Shown: positions 7,938 to 17,348 of the stretch, one piece after another
Numbering within the stretch: the first letter of the stretch is position 1
Layout: each line of letters begins with the position of its first letter
Assembly: GCF_000350085.1 (NCBI RefSeq)
Contig: NZ_CAUM01000032.1
Span: 1-64,000 of the forward strand
Direction of reading: 5' to 3'
DNA from: Mesorhizobium metallidurans STM 2683
GTDB taxonomy: Bacteria; Pseudomonadota; Alphaproteobacteria; Rhizobiales; Rhizobiaceae
DNA length: 64,000 nucleotides
Made by a program: the position numbers and the translations under genes
Notes under the pieces: model-generated
The model's database searches: none
Told to the model about the DNA's origin: nothing
The model's input: only the letters and a program-made list of their open reading frames with translations

Positions 7938-8498
7938 ATGGAAGACGACCATTTCCGCAATCTGGATTTTGATCCGAAGAATATACCGCTTCGTCACCTT
8001 CAGACAATTGGGCTCGCCTGTGCCGCCTATGCGCAGACCGAAGACCATCTGCAAATGGCGATTGCCGGATGCCTTGGCGTTGATGCTGAACTTGGATGGG
8101 CTGTCACCAGCCACATGACAGCACCCCTAAGGGAGGATGTCTTAAAGTCTGTCGCGGAAATCAAACTGGACGATTTGGACGATTTAGACAGGCTCGACGA
8201 ACTGATATCTGTCATCAAGCAAGCCGCAGATAAGCGGAACAACATCACACACAATCTTTGGTGCATTGATGCACACACCCGCGAAGTCTTTGTCGTTAAG
8301 ACAAGCGCAAGAGGTACCGTTCGCGCCGATGTCATCCCAATGCCACTACCCAAGCTACGGGAGGACGCGGACTTCATTTACCAAGCGGGAATAGAACTGT
8401 TCCGTTTTCTCTCGGCCAAAAATCTTCTCCCTGCGCTGCCGCCTAGCGACCGCCCCGCGCTACCACAAGACCAAGGCTGCGCGAAAGAAGCGCGTTAA
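7938..8498 (+). CDS. Hypothetical protein, second IS passenger
   Basis: A 186-residue soluble protein with no signal peptide or membrane segment. I do not recognise a named family. It looks mainly helical: an N-terminal region with HLQTIGLACAAYAQTEDHLQMAIAGCLG, an acid-rich stretch DDLDDLDRLDELISVIKQAADKRNNITHNLWC (about residues 85-116), then a beta-like part and a C-terminal helix. The DKRNxxxHN-like stretch recalls HEPN-like or uncharacterised ligand-binding helical proteins, but this is only a resemblance. The ATG at 7938 is chosen because GAGGGG lies 7 bp upstream; a TTG at 7917 is the alternative. It ends 55 bp before the right inverted repeat. Confidence 0.7.
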   Translation: MEDDHFRNLDFDPKNIPLRHLQTIGLACAAYAQTEDHLQMAIAGCLGVDAELGWAVTSHMTAPLREDVLKSVAEIKLDDLDDLDRLDELISVIKQAADKRNNITHNLWCIDAHTREVFVVKTSARGTVRADVIPMPLPKLREDADFIYQAGIELFRFLSAKNLLPALPPSDRPALPQDQGCAKEAR

Positions 8499-8553
8499 AC
8501 AATAGCTGCTCATCGATGCCGGCCTGTCGCGAATCACTAGGCATTTTTTCCTC

Positions 8554-8577
8554 TGGTACGTCAAGTATATAATTGGG
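8554..8577. repeat. Right inverted repeat of the IS1595-family element
   Basis: The 24 bases are the exact reverse complement of 6271-6294. They are followed directly by the second AATAAATT target duplication at 8578-8585. Confidence 0.93.
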
Positions 8578-8631
8578 AATAAATTCCCCATGACTCCGCT
8601 TGACTCTTCAGTCGCCCTCTGGAATCTATAA

Positions 8632-8646
8632 GAACATAACAGGAAC
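8632..8646 (+). promoter_or_regulatory. LexA (SOS) box of the imuA-imuB-dnaE2 operon
   Basis: GAAC-N7-GAAC occurs at 8632-8646, which is the direct-repeat LexA operator of alphaproteobacteria. It lies 25 bp before the imuA start and overlaps or follows the probable -10 region; a TTGACT hexamer at 8600-8605 with GAATCT 16 bp further is a candidate promoter. imuAB-dnaE2 cassettes are known SOS genes, which supports the call. The IS element ends only 46 bp upstream of the box (target duplication included). Confidence 0.82.
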
Positions 8647-8670
8647 AATTGTGAGTGGAAGCTGACCGTC

Positions 8671-9711
8671 ATGGCGATGACCGCCGTGGCGCGGGAGACT
8701 GTTTTTGCCCTGCGCCGCCAGATCGCGAAGATCGAGGGAACGCTGCCCGACCGCCTGCAGGCGCCGGCCGGCACGGCCCCGGCTGGCTCGCCGCCTGATG
8801 CCGATGTCACCTCCCGGAACCTGACCATTGTCCGGCGCGGTCTTGCCGTGGTGCCGTCCGATGCCTTCCTGCGCACCGGCGCCGAGCCTCTCGATGCCGC
8901 GCTCGGCGGCGGCCTGCCGAAAGCGGCACTGACCGAGATCCATGGCACTGAAACCCGCGATGCCGGAGCCGTCGCCGGCTTTGCCCTTGCGCTTGTCAGC
9001 CTGATCCTGAAGCAGCAACAGCCTCGATTGCCCGTTCTCTGGATCGGCACATCGGAGATTTTTCGCGAGGCCGGCTTTCCCTATGCCAGGGGGCTTCATG
9101 GCCTGTTCGGCATCGAACCCGGAGAATTGCTGTTTTCCGAGGCGCCGAGGCTTGTCGATGCTTTGTGGGTCGCCGAGGAGGCCGCCCGGATGACGGCGCT
9201 CGCCGCCGTCATCCTTGAAATCCGCGGCAGCCCGCAGCGGCTCGACCTCACCGCGACGCGGCGCCTGCACGCCCGGGCACAAAATGCCGGCCGGCCGGTG
9301 TTCCTGCTGCGCCAGGCCGGCGAGGCCGAACCGACGGCGGCACCCGTGCGCCTCATTGTATCGGCGGCGTCTTCCGCAAGCCGCGCGACGATCGCCGGGC
9401 CGCTCGCCGGTTCGATCGGCCGGCCTGCCTTCACCGTCAGCATTGGCAAGAGCCGCACCGCCTTGCCTGGCCAATTCACACTGGAGTGGAACCCCGATGA
9501 GCATGTTTTCGAGCAAAGAAGGGCCGGGGGGGCAAAGAATCCTGTCCCTGTGGTTCCCGCATCTCGCCGCCGAAAGGATCCTGCGCCAGCGTCTGGGGCG
9601 GTCCTGGCGTTCGCGGCCGTCGGATCACCTGCCGCCATCTCACCCACCGCTCGTGATCAGCCATCGCGACCGCAACGCCCAGCGCATATCGGCCCTCGAC
9701 GAGCGGGCTGA
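8671..9711 (+). CDS. imuA: ImuA, SOS mutagenesis cassette protein
   Basis: A RecA/SulA-like accessory protein of the ImuA-ImuB-DnaE2 translesion synthesis system, which makes DNA-damage-induced mutations in bacteria lacking umuDC. The conserved core is about residues 60-280: GAEPLDAALGGGLPKAALTEIHG, VLWIGTSEIFREAGFPYARGL, RRLHARAQNAGRPVFLLRQAG, ending [14 protein letters not shown]. The reading frame continues about 70 residues past this core and overlaps imuB by 215 bp; that low-complexity tail has no recognisable domain and may result from an indel at a seven-G run (9526-9532). It is the first gene of the operon. Confidence 0.87.
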   Translation: MAMTAVARETVFALRRQIAKIEGTLPDRLQAPAGTAPAGSPPDADVTSRNLTIVRRGLAVVPSDAFLRTGAEPLDAALGGGLPKAALTEIHGTETRDAGAVAGFALALVSLILKQQQPRLPVLWIGTSEIFREAGFPYARGLHGLFGIEPGELLFSEAPRLVDALWVAEEAARMTALAAVILEIRGSPQRLDLTATRRLHARAQNAGRPVFLLRQAGEAEPTAAPVRLIVSAASSASRATIAGPLAGSIGRPAFTVSIGKSRTALPGQFTLEWNPDEHVFEQRRAGGAKNPVPVVPASRRRKDPAPASGAVLAFAAVGSPAAISPTARDQPSRPQRPAHIGPRRAG

Positions 9712-11140
9712 GGCGCTTCACCTGAAGCGTGGCATGGGCATTGCCGATGCCCGCGCCATGCATCCCTCGATCGAAATCGTCGAGGCCGATCCGGAGGCTG
9801 ACCGCCGCCTGCTTGAAGGCCTTGCCGACTGGTGCGACCGCTACACCCCGCTGGTGGCGATCGACGGGATCGACGGCCTGTTCCTCGACGTCACCGGCTG
9901 CACCCATCTGTTCGGCGGCGAACGCGCGATGCTGGACGACATACTGTCGCGCTTTTTCCATCAGGGTTTTGACGTCCGTGCCGGCCTTGCCGCCACGCCG
10001 GGCGCCGCCTGGGCGGCGGCGCGGTTCGCCGGCGACCACATCGTCCAGAGCGGCGAGGAGGAGGCGCTTCTGGTCCCCCTGCCGCTGGCCGCACTTCGCA
10101 TCGAGCCCGAAATCCGCGCCAGCCTGGAAAGCGTCGGCCTGCGCACGGCGGGCGCCGTCATGGCCGCACCCCGCGCCCCGCTTGCCCGCCGCTTCGGCGC
10201 AACCCTGCTCTTGCGCCTCGACCAGGCGCTTGGCCGTCTCGACGAGGCCGTCTCGCCGCGCCTGCCGGTGGCGCCGCTTTCGGTCGAACGCCACCTCGCC
10301 GAACCCATCATGCTGACCGACGACATAGAGCGGCTGGTGAGCCTGCTGGCGACGACGTTGAAGGCCGATCTCGAGCGTCGCGGCGAGGGCGCGAGACGGC
10401 TGGCGCTGCTGCTTTTCCGCGTCGACGGCGCCGTCAGCCGCATCGCTGTCGGCACCTCGCGTCCCCTGCGCGAACCGCTGCTGATCCAGAAATTGTTCCA
10501 CGAAAGGCTGGCCGCGCTCGAACAGGATATCGATGCCGGCTATGGCTTCGACCTCGTGCGTCTCTCGGTGCTGTCGGCCGCCGCCTTCGACATGCAGCAG
10601 GCGGATCTGACCGGCGAGACGGATGATTGCGACGCCGATATCGCGCTGTTCGCCGACCGCATCCGCGCCCGCCTCGGCGAAGGCGCGGTTTTGCGATCGG
10701 TCACTGTCGAAAGCCATCTGCCGGAGCGCGCCGTCGCCACTGTGCCTTTCTCGGAAGTCCCGCAAAGGACCTCGCCGCCGAGGAGGCCGGTCAGAAATCC
10801 GCCCATGACGATCTATCCGCCGGCCACGATCTACCCACGGGAACGCCCGATCCGGCTGTTCCGTTCGCCCGAGCCGATCGAGGTGCCGGCTACCGAAATG
10901 CCTGAGGGACCGCCGATGAATTTTCGCTGGCGGCGGGCCTTGTATCGCGTCGCGCGCGCCGAAGGGCCCGAACGCATCGCGCCGGAATGGTGGCGGGGGC
11001 AGGGCGGCGAAGACGCACCGACCCGGGATTATTTCCGCATCGAGGACAGCGACGGCCGCCGCTACTGGCTCTACCGCCAGGGCCTTTACGGCGCCTCGCA
11101 GGCTTCGCCGCGCTGGTTCATGCATGGGGTTTTCGCATGA
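9497..11140 (+). CDS. imuB: ImuB, Y-family polymerase-like protein
   Basis: A 547-residue protein of the DinB/UmuC superfamily that acts as the hub of the mutasome, linking DnaE2 with the beta clamp. The start at 9497 gives [18 protein letters not shown] at the N-terminus, typical of ImuB and lacking the DxD catalytic motif of active Y-family polymerases. Other landmarks are [27 protein letters not shown], a helix-hairpin-helix-like region and the ImuB tail domain [16 protein letters not shown] to WFMHGVFA. It starts inside the imuA frame and its TGA overlaps the dnaE2 start (ATGA at 11137-11140), indicating translational coupling. Confidence 0.92.
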   Translation: MSMFSSKEGPGGQRILSLWFPHLAAERILRQRLGRSWRSRPSDHLPPSHPPLVISHRDRNAQRISALDERAEALHLKRGMGIADARAMHPSIEIVEADPEADRRLLEGLADWCDRYTPLVAIDGIDGLFLDVTGCTHLFGGERAMLDDILSRFFHQGFDVRAGLAATPGAAWAAARFAGDHIVQSGEEEALLVPLPLAALRIEPEIRASLESVGLRTAGAVMAAPRAPLARRFGATLLLRLDQALGRLDEAVSPRLPVAPLSVERHLAEPIMLTDDIERLVSLLATTLKADLERRGEGARRLALLLFRVDGAVSRIAVGTSRPLREPLLIQKLFHERLAALEQDIDAGYGFDLVRLSVLSAAAFDMQQADLTGETDDCDADIALFADRIRARLGEGAVLRSVTVESHLPERAVATVPFSEVPQRTSPPRRPVRNPPMTIYPPATIYPRERPIRLFRSPEPIEVPATEMPEGPPMNFRWRRALYRVARAEGPERIAPEWWRGQGGEDAPTRDYFRIEDSDGRRYWLYRQGLYGASQASPRWFMHGVFA

Positions 11141-14100
11141 ACGCGCTGACCGTCGTTCCCTATGCCGAATTCGGCATCCAGTCGAATTTCTCCTTCCTGC
11201 GCGGCGCCTCCAAGCCGGAAGAACTGGTGGTCGCGGCCAAGTTCCTCGGCTTCGCGTCGATCGGCCTTGCCGACCGCAACACGGTGGCCGGCGTCGTGCG
11301 CGCCTGGCAGCAGGCCAGGGTCGAGAAGCTGCCTTACCATCCCGGCTGCCGCCTGGTTTTTTGCGACGGCACGCCTGATATTCTCGCCTATCCGCAGGAC
11401 CGCAAGGGCTGGGGTCACCTCTGCCGCATGCTGACGCAAGCCAATCTGCGCGACGAAAACGAGAAGGGCGCCGCCCTTTTGAAGCGAAGCGACCTTCTCG
11501 AATGGGGCGATCTGCTGTCGCTGGCCGTCCTGCCCGAATTGACGGCAGGCGCGGAGGACCGTCTCGCATTGCTTAGCCAGCTTCGGGATCGCTTCGGCGG
11601 GAACCTGCGGCTTGCCGTTGCGCCGGATTATCGCGGCAATGACCGCTTCCGCATCGAGCAGGCGGCGGCGATGGCCGAGGCATCAGGCATTCCGCTGATG
11701 GCGACCAACGACATTCTCTATCACAGCGCCGAGCGGCGGCCGCTGCAGGACGTGCTGACGGCGATCCGCCTCAATATGCCTGTCGGCGAGGTCGGGCTGG
11801 AGCTGGCGGCCAATGCCGAGCGTCATCTGAAGCCGCCGGTCGAGATGGCCCGCCTGTTCCACAGGCATCCGCGGGCGCTGGCGGAGACGCTGCGCTTTGC
11901 CGGCGAACTGACCTTCTCGCTCAGCGACCTCCAGTACAATTATCCCGACGAGCCGACGGAATCGGGCCTCGGGCCACAGGCCGAGCTCGAACGATTGGCC
12001 AGGGAGGGGGCCGCCACGCGCTATCCGGCGGGCGTCCCCGCTTCCGTAATGCAGCGCATCAGCGAAGAGCTCGCCTTGATCGAGCGCCTGAACTACGCGC
12101 GCTATTTCCTGACCGTCCATGACATCGTCAAATTCGCCCGCAGCCAGGACATTCTCTGCCAGGGGCGCGGCTCCGCCGCCAATTCGATCGTCTGCTTCTG
12201 CATCGGCATCACCGAAGTCGGCCCCGACAGGATCGACACGCTGTTCGAGCGTTTCATTTCCGAGGAAAGGAACGAGCCGCCCGACATCGATGTCGACTTC
12301 GAGCATGAGCGGCGCGAGGAGGTGATCCAGTATATCTATACGAAATACAGCGCCAAGCGCACCGCGCTGGCGGCTGCCGTCATCAGCTATCGCGGCCGCT
12401 CGGCGCTGCGCGAAGTGGCCAAGGCGATGGGCCTGTCCGAGGATGTCCGCAGCGCACTGTCCAGCTCGATCTGGGGCTGGTCGACCTCGGAGCTCGGCGA
12501 GAAGGAGGCCCACGCCGGCGGCATCGACCGCACCGACCCGCTGGCAAGGCAGGTGATCGAACGTGCCAACGAGATCATGGGCTTTCCCCGGCATCTGTCC
12601 CAGCATGTCGGCGGCTTCGTCATCACCAGGGACCGGCTCGACGAGATCGTGCCCATCGTCAAGACGGCGATGGACGAGCGCAAGATGGTCGAGTGGGACA
12701 AGGACGATCTCGACGCGGTGAAGATCCTCAAGGTCGACGTGCTGGCGCTCGGCATGCTGACCTGCCTGAAGCGCGCCTTCACCCTTCTGCACAGCCACTA
12801 CGATGTCCGGGACGAGTATGAGCGTCCGCTGGGGCTGGCGACACTGCCGGAGAGGGACGAAAGGGTCTACGACATGATCTGCCGCGCCGACACGCTCGGC
12901 GTCTTCCAGATCGAATCCCGCGCCCAGATGTCGATGCTGCCGCGCTTGAAGCCGCGCACCTTCTACGATCTCGTCATCGAGGTGGCGATCGTGCGGCCGG
13001 GCCCGATCCAGGGCGACATGGTGCATCCCTATCTGCGCCGCCGGCAGGGCAAGGAGAAACCCGAATACCCCAAGCCGGAGCTGGAAAAGATCCTCGGCAA
13101 GACGCTGGGCGTTCCCCTGTTCCAGGAACAGGCGATGAAGATCGCCATCGTCGCCGGCGGCTTCCGGCCGGGCGAGGCCGATGAATTGCGTCGCGCCATG
13201 GCCACCTTCAAGCGCACCGGCACGATCGGAAATTACCGCCAGCGCATGATCGACGGCATGGTCGGCAGGGGTTACGAGAAGGACTTCGCCGAGCGCTGCT
13301 TCAAGCAGATCGAAGGGTTTGGCGAATACGGCTTTCCCGAAAGCCACGCAGCCTCCTTCGCTCTGCTGGTCTATGCCTCCTGCTGGTTCAAGACCTTCTA
13401 CCCGGATGTGTTCTGCGCCGCGATCCTGAATTCGCAGCCGATGGGGTTCTACCAGCCGGCCCAGCTCGTCCGCGACGCGCGCGACCATGGCGTCGACATC
13501 CGCGAGGCCGACGTCAATTTCTCCGGCTGGGACTGCGCCCTGGAGGCATCCGCCTTCGATCCGGCCCGCACCCTCGCCCGCCATGCCGAAATGCGTGGTG
13601 TCATACGGACCAATCATGCCGTGCGGCTGGGTTTCCGCCAGACCAAGGGGCTTTCCAAGGATCGCATGGACACATTCGTAGCGAGACGCGGCGAAGGTTA
13701 CGAAACCGTCAGGGATGTCTGGCTGCGCTCGGGCCTCGACGTCGACGAGATCGAGAAACTGGCGCAGGCGGACGCCTTCCGCTCGATCGGCCTCGACCGT
13801 CGCGCGGCCCTGTGGGCGGTCCGCGCGCTCGATGGCAAGAGCGCCGCCGAGATGCTGCCGCTGTTCGACCAGAAGCATATCCGACTGCGCGATCTCGAGC
13901 CCGAGACCAGGCTGCCGAAAATGCCGCTCGGCGAGCATGTCATCCATGACTACCGCTCGCTCGGCCTGTCGCTGAAGGCCCATCCCGTCGCCTTCCTGCG
14001 TGAACGGCTCGATCGGATCGGAGTGACGCCCAATGCGCGCCTGCCTTCGGTTCGGGATGGCAGGCGGGTCTCGGTCGCCGGCCTGGTGCTCGTGCGCCAG

Positions 14101-14415
14101 CGCCCGGGCAAGGGCAATGCGATCTTCCTGACGCTGGAGGACGAGCAGGCGGTCGCCAACGTCATTTTCTGGGAACGGACCTTTACCCGCTACCGGCCCA
14201 TTGTCATGGGCGCGCGCTTCGTAAAGGTCACCGGCAAGTTGCAGTCGGAATCCGACGTCATCCATATCGTCGCCGAGAAGATCGAGGATCTGACGCCCTG
14301 GCTGGCAACGCTGCTGGAGGAAAACGCACCTGTCGTGCAAAACGACCGGCGGGAGATTGCAACGCTGTCGGGGAAGGCGGAAAGGGTCATGCCCAGGGGG
14401 CGCAATTTTCAATGA
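11137..14415 (+). CDS. dnaE2: Error-prone DNA polymerase III alpha subunit DnaE2
   Basis: A 1092-residue C-family polymerase, full length for DnaE2. It begins with a PHP domain ([23 protein letters not shown]), then the polymerase core with the catalytic aspartates in [16 protein letters not shown], a fingers region and a C-terminal OB-fold ([26 protein letters not shown]). DnaE2 is the catalytic subunit of the SOS mutasome with ImuA and ImuB. ATGA overlap couples it to imuB. The HSQ/SFLR start and the [21 protein letters not shown] segment are standard family signatures. The operon is under the GAAC-N7-GAAC box near 8632. Confidence 0.96.
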   Translation: MNALTVVPYAEFGIQSNFSFLRGASKPEELVVAAKFLGFASIGLADRNTVAGVVRAWQQARVEKLPYHPGCRLVFCDGTPDILAYPQDRKGWGHLCRMLTQANLRDENEKGAALLKRSDLLEWGDLLSLAVLPELTAGAEDRLALLSQLRDRFGGNLRLAVAPDYRGNDRFRIEQAAAMAEASGIPLMATNDILYHSAERRPLQDVLTAIRLNMPVGEVGLELAANAERHLKPPVEMARLFHRHPRALAETLRFAGELTFSLSDLQYNYPDEPTESGLGPQAELERLAREGAATRYPAGVPASVMQRISEELALIERLNYARYFLTVHDIVKFARSQDILCQGRGSAANSIVCFCIGITEVGPDRIDTLFERFISEERNEPPDIDVDFEHERREEVIQYIYTKYSAKRTALAAAVISYRGRSALREVAKAMGLSEDVRSALSSSIWGWSTSELGEKEAHAGGIDRTDPLARQVIERANEIMGFPRHLSQHVGGFVITRDRLDEIVPIVKTAMDERKMVEWDKDDLDAVKILKVDVLALGMLTCLKRAFTLLHSHYDVRDEYERPLGLATLPERDERVYDMICRADTLGVFQIESRAQMSMLPRLKPRTFYDLVIEVAIVRPGPIQGDMVHPYLRRRQGKEKPEYPKPELEKILGKTLGVPLFQEQAMKIAIVAGGFRPGEADELRRAMATFKRTGTIGNYRQRMIDGMVGRGYEKDFAERCFKQIEGFGEYGFPESHAASFALLVYASCWFKTFYPDVFCAAILNSQPMGFYQPAQLVRDARDHGVDIREADVNFSGWDCALEASAFDPARTLARHAEMRGVIRTNHAVRLGFRQTKGLSKDRMDTFVARRGEGYETVRDVWLRSGLDVDEIEKLAQADAFRSIGLDRRAALWAVRALDGKSAAEMLPLFDQKHIRLRDLEPETRLPKMPLGEHVIHDYRSLGLSLKAHPVAFLRERLDRIGVTPNARLPSVRDGRRVSVAGLVLVRQRPGKGNAIFLTLEDEQAVANVIFWERTFTRYRPIVMGARFVKVTGKLQSESDVIHIVAEKIEDLTPWLATLLEENAPVVQNDRREIATLSGKAERVMPRGRNFQ

Positions 14416-14467
14416 TACATGGCGCAATCCTGCGAGATGTCGGCGGGACAGCGCCGACCCGATGTGT

Positions 14468-14716
14468 TCAACCCGGTCCACCCAGGCGCGGCGGAGGCGG
14501 GGACAGCACATCCTCGGCCGAGATCGCCCGCGCTTCCGAGGGCAGCATGATCGGGATGCCGTCGCGCACCGGATAGGCAAGCTTGGCTACCCTCGAGATG
14601 AGCTCGCCGCGTTCCGGATCCCAGGCCAGCGGACCCTTGGTCAGCGGGCAGGCCAGCAATTCCAGCAGCCTGGGATCGACATCGATCTTCTTGCCGTCAC
14701 GCCCATCCGTCGCCAT
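14468..14716 (-). CDS. Trm112 family protein
   Basis: An 82-residue Trm112-like zinc-ribbon-fold protein ([46 protein letters not shown]). Bacterial members retain only the first cysteine region and are thought to partner methyltransferases or stabilise other enzymes. ATG 14716 is taken because AAGGATGG lies at proper distance upstream; ATG 14725 is directly next to GGAGAAGG and is less likely. The C-terminal tail is proline-rich ([11 protein letters not shown]). It lies convergent to dnaE2 and in the same orientation as the LON-domain gene upstream. Confidence 0.85.
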   Translation of the reverse strand: MATDGRDGKKIDVDPRLLELLACPLTKGPLAWDPERGELISRVAKLAYPVRDGIPIMLPSEARAISAEDVLSPPPPRLGGPG

Positions 14717-14754
14717 CCGATCCATCCTTCTCCAGGGCAATCGCTAGTTTGAGC

Positions 14755-14785
14755 GGCCCTCCCTTCTCCCACAAGGGGAGAAGGA
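14755..14785. repeat. Short palindromic repeat (CTTCTCCC...GGGGAGAAG)
   Basis: CCTTCTCCC-acaa-GGGGAGAAGG forms a 9-bp hairpin between the Trm112-like gene and the LON-domain gene. It is a minimal copy of the CTTCTCCCC repeat family found elsewhere in the window. Confidence 0.6.
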
Positions 14786-14795
14786 CAGTTCTTCC

Positions 14796-15467
14796 TTACT
14801 GCAAACTCGAACCGAAATCCTCGTTCTCTCGCGCCAGCGCCATTTCGGTGATGGCGATCAGCGTTTCGGCGCGCGTCTTCAGATCCGCCGCTTCGAGCAG
14901 CGCCTGTTTCTCGGCCGGTCCATAGGGCGCCATCATCGACAGCGCATTGACCAGCATGGCGTTTTCCGCACGGCTGACGCTTTCCCAGTCGGCTTCCAGA
15001 TCATTGGCCTGCAAATAGGCCCGGAACGCCCTCAGCAGCGCCGGCCGGTCGATCCCGGCCTCCGCCTGGTCTTCGTCCAGGTCGGTGAGAAAGGGCGCGA
15101 AACGGCACTGGCGAAACGGTGTCTTGACGGACAGTTCATGCACGATGCGAAACCGGCACACGCCTTGCAGCGAAATCAGATAGCGGCCGTCGCCGCTCTC
15201 GGAGAGCGCGATGATGCGCCCGGCGCAGCCGACATTGCAGAGTTCGGGCTCGCCATGGGCACGCAGCGCCCCGTCGAGGCTGGGCTGGATCATGCCGATC
15301 AGCCGCGGCCCGGCGATCGCCTCGTCCACCATCTGCAGGTAGCGCGGCTCGAAGATGTTGAGCGGCATGCGGCCTCCCGGCAGCAGCAGCGCGCCTTCGA
15401 TCGGAAAGATCGGGATCGTCGACGGCAGATCCGTGCCCAGCCGGTAATGCGCGTTTCCCGCTTGCAC
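14796..15467 (-). CDS. LON peptidase substrate-binding domain protein
   Basis: A 223-residue protein that is essentially a stand-alone Lon N-terminal domain (PF02190): IPIFPIEGALLLPGGRMPLNIFEPRY, GMIQPSL, GCAGRIIALSESGDGRYLISLQG. It has no AAA or protease part. Such proteins are widespread in alphaproteobacteria; the role is unknown and could be adaptor-like. GTG 15467 is preferred because GGGAGG lies 6 bp upstream; the frame is open to 15638 but that part is not conserved-looking and contains a dispersed TGCATG repeat. It lies just after the thioredoxin-TPR gene in the same orientation. Confidence 0.85.
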   Translation of the reverse strand: MQAGNAHYRLGTDLPSTIPIFPIEGALLLPGGRMPLNIFEPRYLQMVDEAIAGPRLIGMIQPSLDGALRAHGEPELCNVGCAGRIIALSESGDGRYLISLQGVCRFRIVHELSVKTPFRQCRFAPFLTDLDEDQAEAGIDRPALLRAFRAYLQANDLEADWESVSRAENAMLVNALSMMAPYGPAEKQALLEAADLKTRAETLIAITEMALARENEDFGSSLQ

Positions 15468-15490
15468 CTCAATCCTCCCGACGCTTCCAA

Positions 15491-15522
15491 TGCATGTTGC
15501 GCAAAAGTGCGTAAAGCGCATC
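15491..15522. repeat. Half copy of the TGCATGTCGC palindrome
   Basis: TGCATGTTGCGCAAAAGTGCGTAAAGCG resembles the left arm of the full palindromes at 17349-17395 and 45723-45766. It lies in the 5' region of the LON-domain gene. Confidence 0.5.
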
Positions 15523-15658
15523 AAACCCGTAACGCCCCCCACCCGACACGCGCGAGCCTGTCGTCGGGAAAACGAAACGGACCATCGGCCTGACCTATCG
15601 GTGCTATCTGGCGCAGCCGTCGCCGGCCGCAAGGCCAACGGTCAAAAACAGCGCCGGC

Positions 15659-16651
15659 TCAGGAAAACAACAGTGACGACAATTTGCGCCGCGCCGACAG
15701 CGTCGCCTCGTCGGTCATCCCCCAGGCCTCGAAGAATTGCAGCAACTGGTTCCTGGCGCCATCGTCGTTCCACGAACGGTCCGCCTTGACGATCGCCAGC
15801 AGATTGTCGGCCGCCGCCATGCGCTCGCCCCGGGCGTTCTGGATCATGGCAAGATCGAACCGTGCCTGGTGGTCGCCTGGATTGTCGGCCAGGCGCCGCT
15901 CGAACTCGGCCGGATTGCCAAGCGCTGACGCCTGCGCGGCAAGCGCCATCTTGGCGCGCACCGCGGCGAGCGGCGGGGCATCCTTCTTTGCCTCCGGCGC
16001 CCGCGCCAGCACGGCTTCCGCGCCCTCGGCATCGCCGCCCTCGAACAAAAGATCGGCCAACCCGGCGAGCGCCTCGATCGTTTCCGGCGCCTGCTCCAGG
16101 ATCGCATCGTAGATGTCGGCCGCGGTCTGCGCGTCACCGGCCTCGCGCGCCTCGGCCGCCGCCGCAAGCGCCTCGGCAACTTGCGGCGCACCGCCATTCT
16201 TGCCGCCAACCTTCTCGATGAATTGGGTGATCTGGCTCTCGGGAATGGCGCCCATGAAGCCGTCGATGGGCTGGCCGTCCTTGAAGGCGATGACCGCCGG
16301 TATCGACTGGATGCCGAGCTGGCCGGCGATCGACGGATGGTCATCGATGTTCATCTTGACCAGCTTGACCTTGCCGCCGGCCGCCTTGACCGCCTTTTCC
16401 AGCAACGGCGTCAATTGCTTGCAGGGGCCGCACCATGGCGCCCAGAAATCGACCAGCACCGGCTGACGGCGCGATTCCTGGATGACGTCGGCGGCGAATG
16501 TAGCGGTCGTGGTGTCCTTGATGACATCTGCCGGCGCCTCGCCAAGTGCTGCTTTCGCGGGCGCCGCCTCGGTGCCGCCATACTGCACCGATGTGGCATA
16601 CTGACCGCCATTGCTGCCGAATTGGCCGCCAAATGGATTGTTATCGCTCAT
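15659..16651 (-). CDS. Thioredoxin-TPR protein (CnoX/YbbN-like)
   Basis: A 330-residue protein. An about 70-residue N-terminal extension (MSDNNPFGGQFGSNGG) precedes a thioredoxin domain with the active site WAPWCGPCK, and a C-terminal half of tetratricopeptide-like helices follows (AEALAAAAEAREAGDAQTAADIYDAIL, ALAGLADLLFEGGDAEGAEAVLARAP). This order is that of CnoX/YbbN, a holdase that protects proteins from oxidants with GroEL. Unlike E. coli CnoX, the CGPC pair is present, so redox activity is expected. Start 16651 has AGGG upstream; the frame extends to 16744. Confidence 0.9.
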   Translation of the reverse strand: MSDNNPFGGQFGSNGGQYATSVQYGGTEAAPAKAALGEAPADVIKDTTTATFAADVIQESRRQPVLVDFWAPWCGPCKQLTPLLEKAVKAAGGKVKLVKMNIDDHPSIAGQLGIQSIPAVIAFKDGQPIDGFMGAIPESQITQFIEKVGGKNGGAPQVAEALAAAAEAREAGDAQTAADIYDAILEQAPETIEALAGLADLLFEGGDAEGAEAVLARAPEAKKDAPPLAAVRAKMALAAQASALGNPAEFERRLADNPGDHQARFDLAMIQNARGERMAAADNLLAIVKADRSWNDDGARNQLLQFFEAWGMTDEATLSARRKLSSLLFS

Positions 16652-16755
16652 CTCATCGCCCTTTCGGTCGCGCCGCCGGCTTCGGCCTGGTGCAACGTCT
16701 TTCTCCAGAAGTCGGTTTTTCAGCCATCCCGGCTTTTCCGCCATCCATGTGGCGC

Positions 16756-17253
16756 TTATGCCGAGACTTTCAAGATAGCAGCATCATGCCCGGTTGCCTC
16801 GACGAATCTGACGAGGTCGGCGGCGGCAATCGACGTCGTTGCCTCATTGGTCAGCGGATGGGCGTTGATCATCGCATGGCCCATCAACGCCTGGTCGAGA
16901 ACCACTTTGACCCTTTGCCCGGTATCGTTGATCAGACCGAAAACTGTGACCGCGCCCGGAACGACACCGAGCAGCTCCATCAGCATCTCCGGTCTGCCGA
17001 AGGAGACGCGGCCGGCGGCGCCGATCACCTGATGGATCTGCTTCAGGTCGACCACCGCCTCCTCGCCGACGCTGACCAGGAAGAAATTGTCCTTCTTGTC
17101 CTTGAGGAACAGGTTCTTGGTGTGGCCGCCGGCGATTTCCCCGCGCAACGCTTGCGAATCGGCGACGGTGAACAGCGGCGGATGGCGCCGCGTGGAGACG
17201 TCAATCCCGAGATCGGCGAGAAAGGCGAAAAGCTCTGCTTCGGTTTTCGGCAT
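16756..17253 (-). CDS. Prolyl-tRNA editing protein (PrdX/YbaK family)
   Basis: A 165-residue YbaK/aminoacyl-tRNA deacylase domain protein of the ProXp/PrdX branch: HPPLFTVADSQALRGEIAGGHTKNLFLKDKKDNFFLVS, DLKQIHQVIGAAGRVSFGRPE and LGVVPGAVTVFGLIND. It hydrolyses mischarged aminoacyl-tRNA (for example alanyl-tRNA-Pro), complementing ProRS in alphaproteobacteria whose ProRS lacks the editing insert. The start MPKTEAELFAFL at 17253 matches the family N-terminus; the longer open frame runs through a dispersed palindrome. Same strand as the thioredoxin-TPR gene. Confidence 0.88.
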   Translation of the reverse strand: MPKTEAELFAFLADLGIDVSTRRHPPLFTVADSQALRGEIAGGHTKNLFLKDKKDNFFLVSVGEEAVVDLKQIHQVIGAAGRVSFGRPEMLMELLGVVPGAVTVFGLINDTGQRVKVVLDQALMGHAMINAHPLTNEATTSIAAADLVRFVEATGHDAAILKVSA

Positions 17254-17348
17254 CAGGCATCCTGTCGACGCGGTTCCGGTCACGCCGTTTACGGCCAATG
17301 GCGCCGTCGAGACAAGACCGTTGCGCCGGGAGACGATGATACTGTCAA

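Larger units (their letters stand above)
6271..8577 (+). mobile_element. Complete IS1595-family insertion element with passenger genes
   Basis: A 2307-bp element bounded by perfect 24-bp inverted repeats (6271-6294 and 8554-8577, starting CCCAATTATATACTTGACG) and flanked by 8-bp direct repeats AATAAATT. It encodes an ISXO2/IS1595-type transposase, a hairpin-rich non-coding stretch, a DUF3892 gene and a second unknown passenger gene. Identical ends, an intact transposase and an exact target duplication indicate a recent and probably functional insertion. IS1595-family members are known to carry accessory genes. It landed between the metallopeptidase gene and the SOS promoter of imuA. Confidence 0.93.

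Noticed and set aside
9476..11569. A long minus-strand frame opposite imuB
   Set aside because: Antisense shadow of imuB and the start of dnaE2; low-complexity Arg/Ala-rich translation.
11683..14580. A very long open frame opposite dnaE2
   Set aside because: It is the antisense shadow of a GC-rich coding gene with strong codon-position bias; its translation is His/Asp/Arg-rich without any domain.
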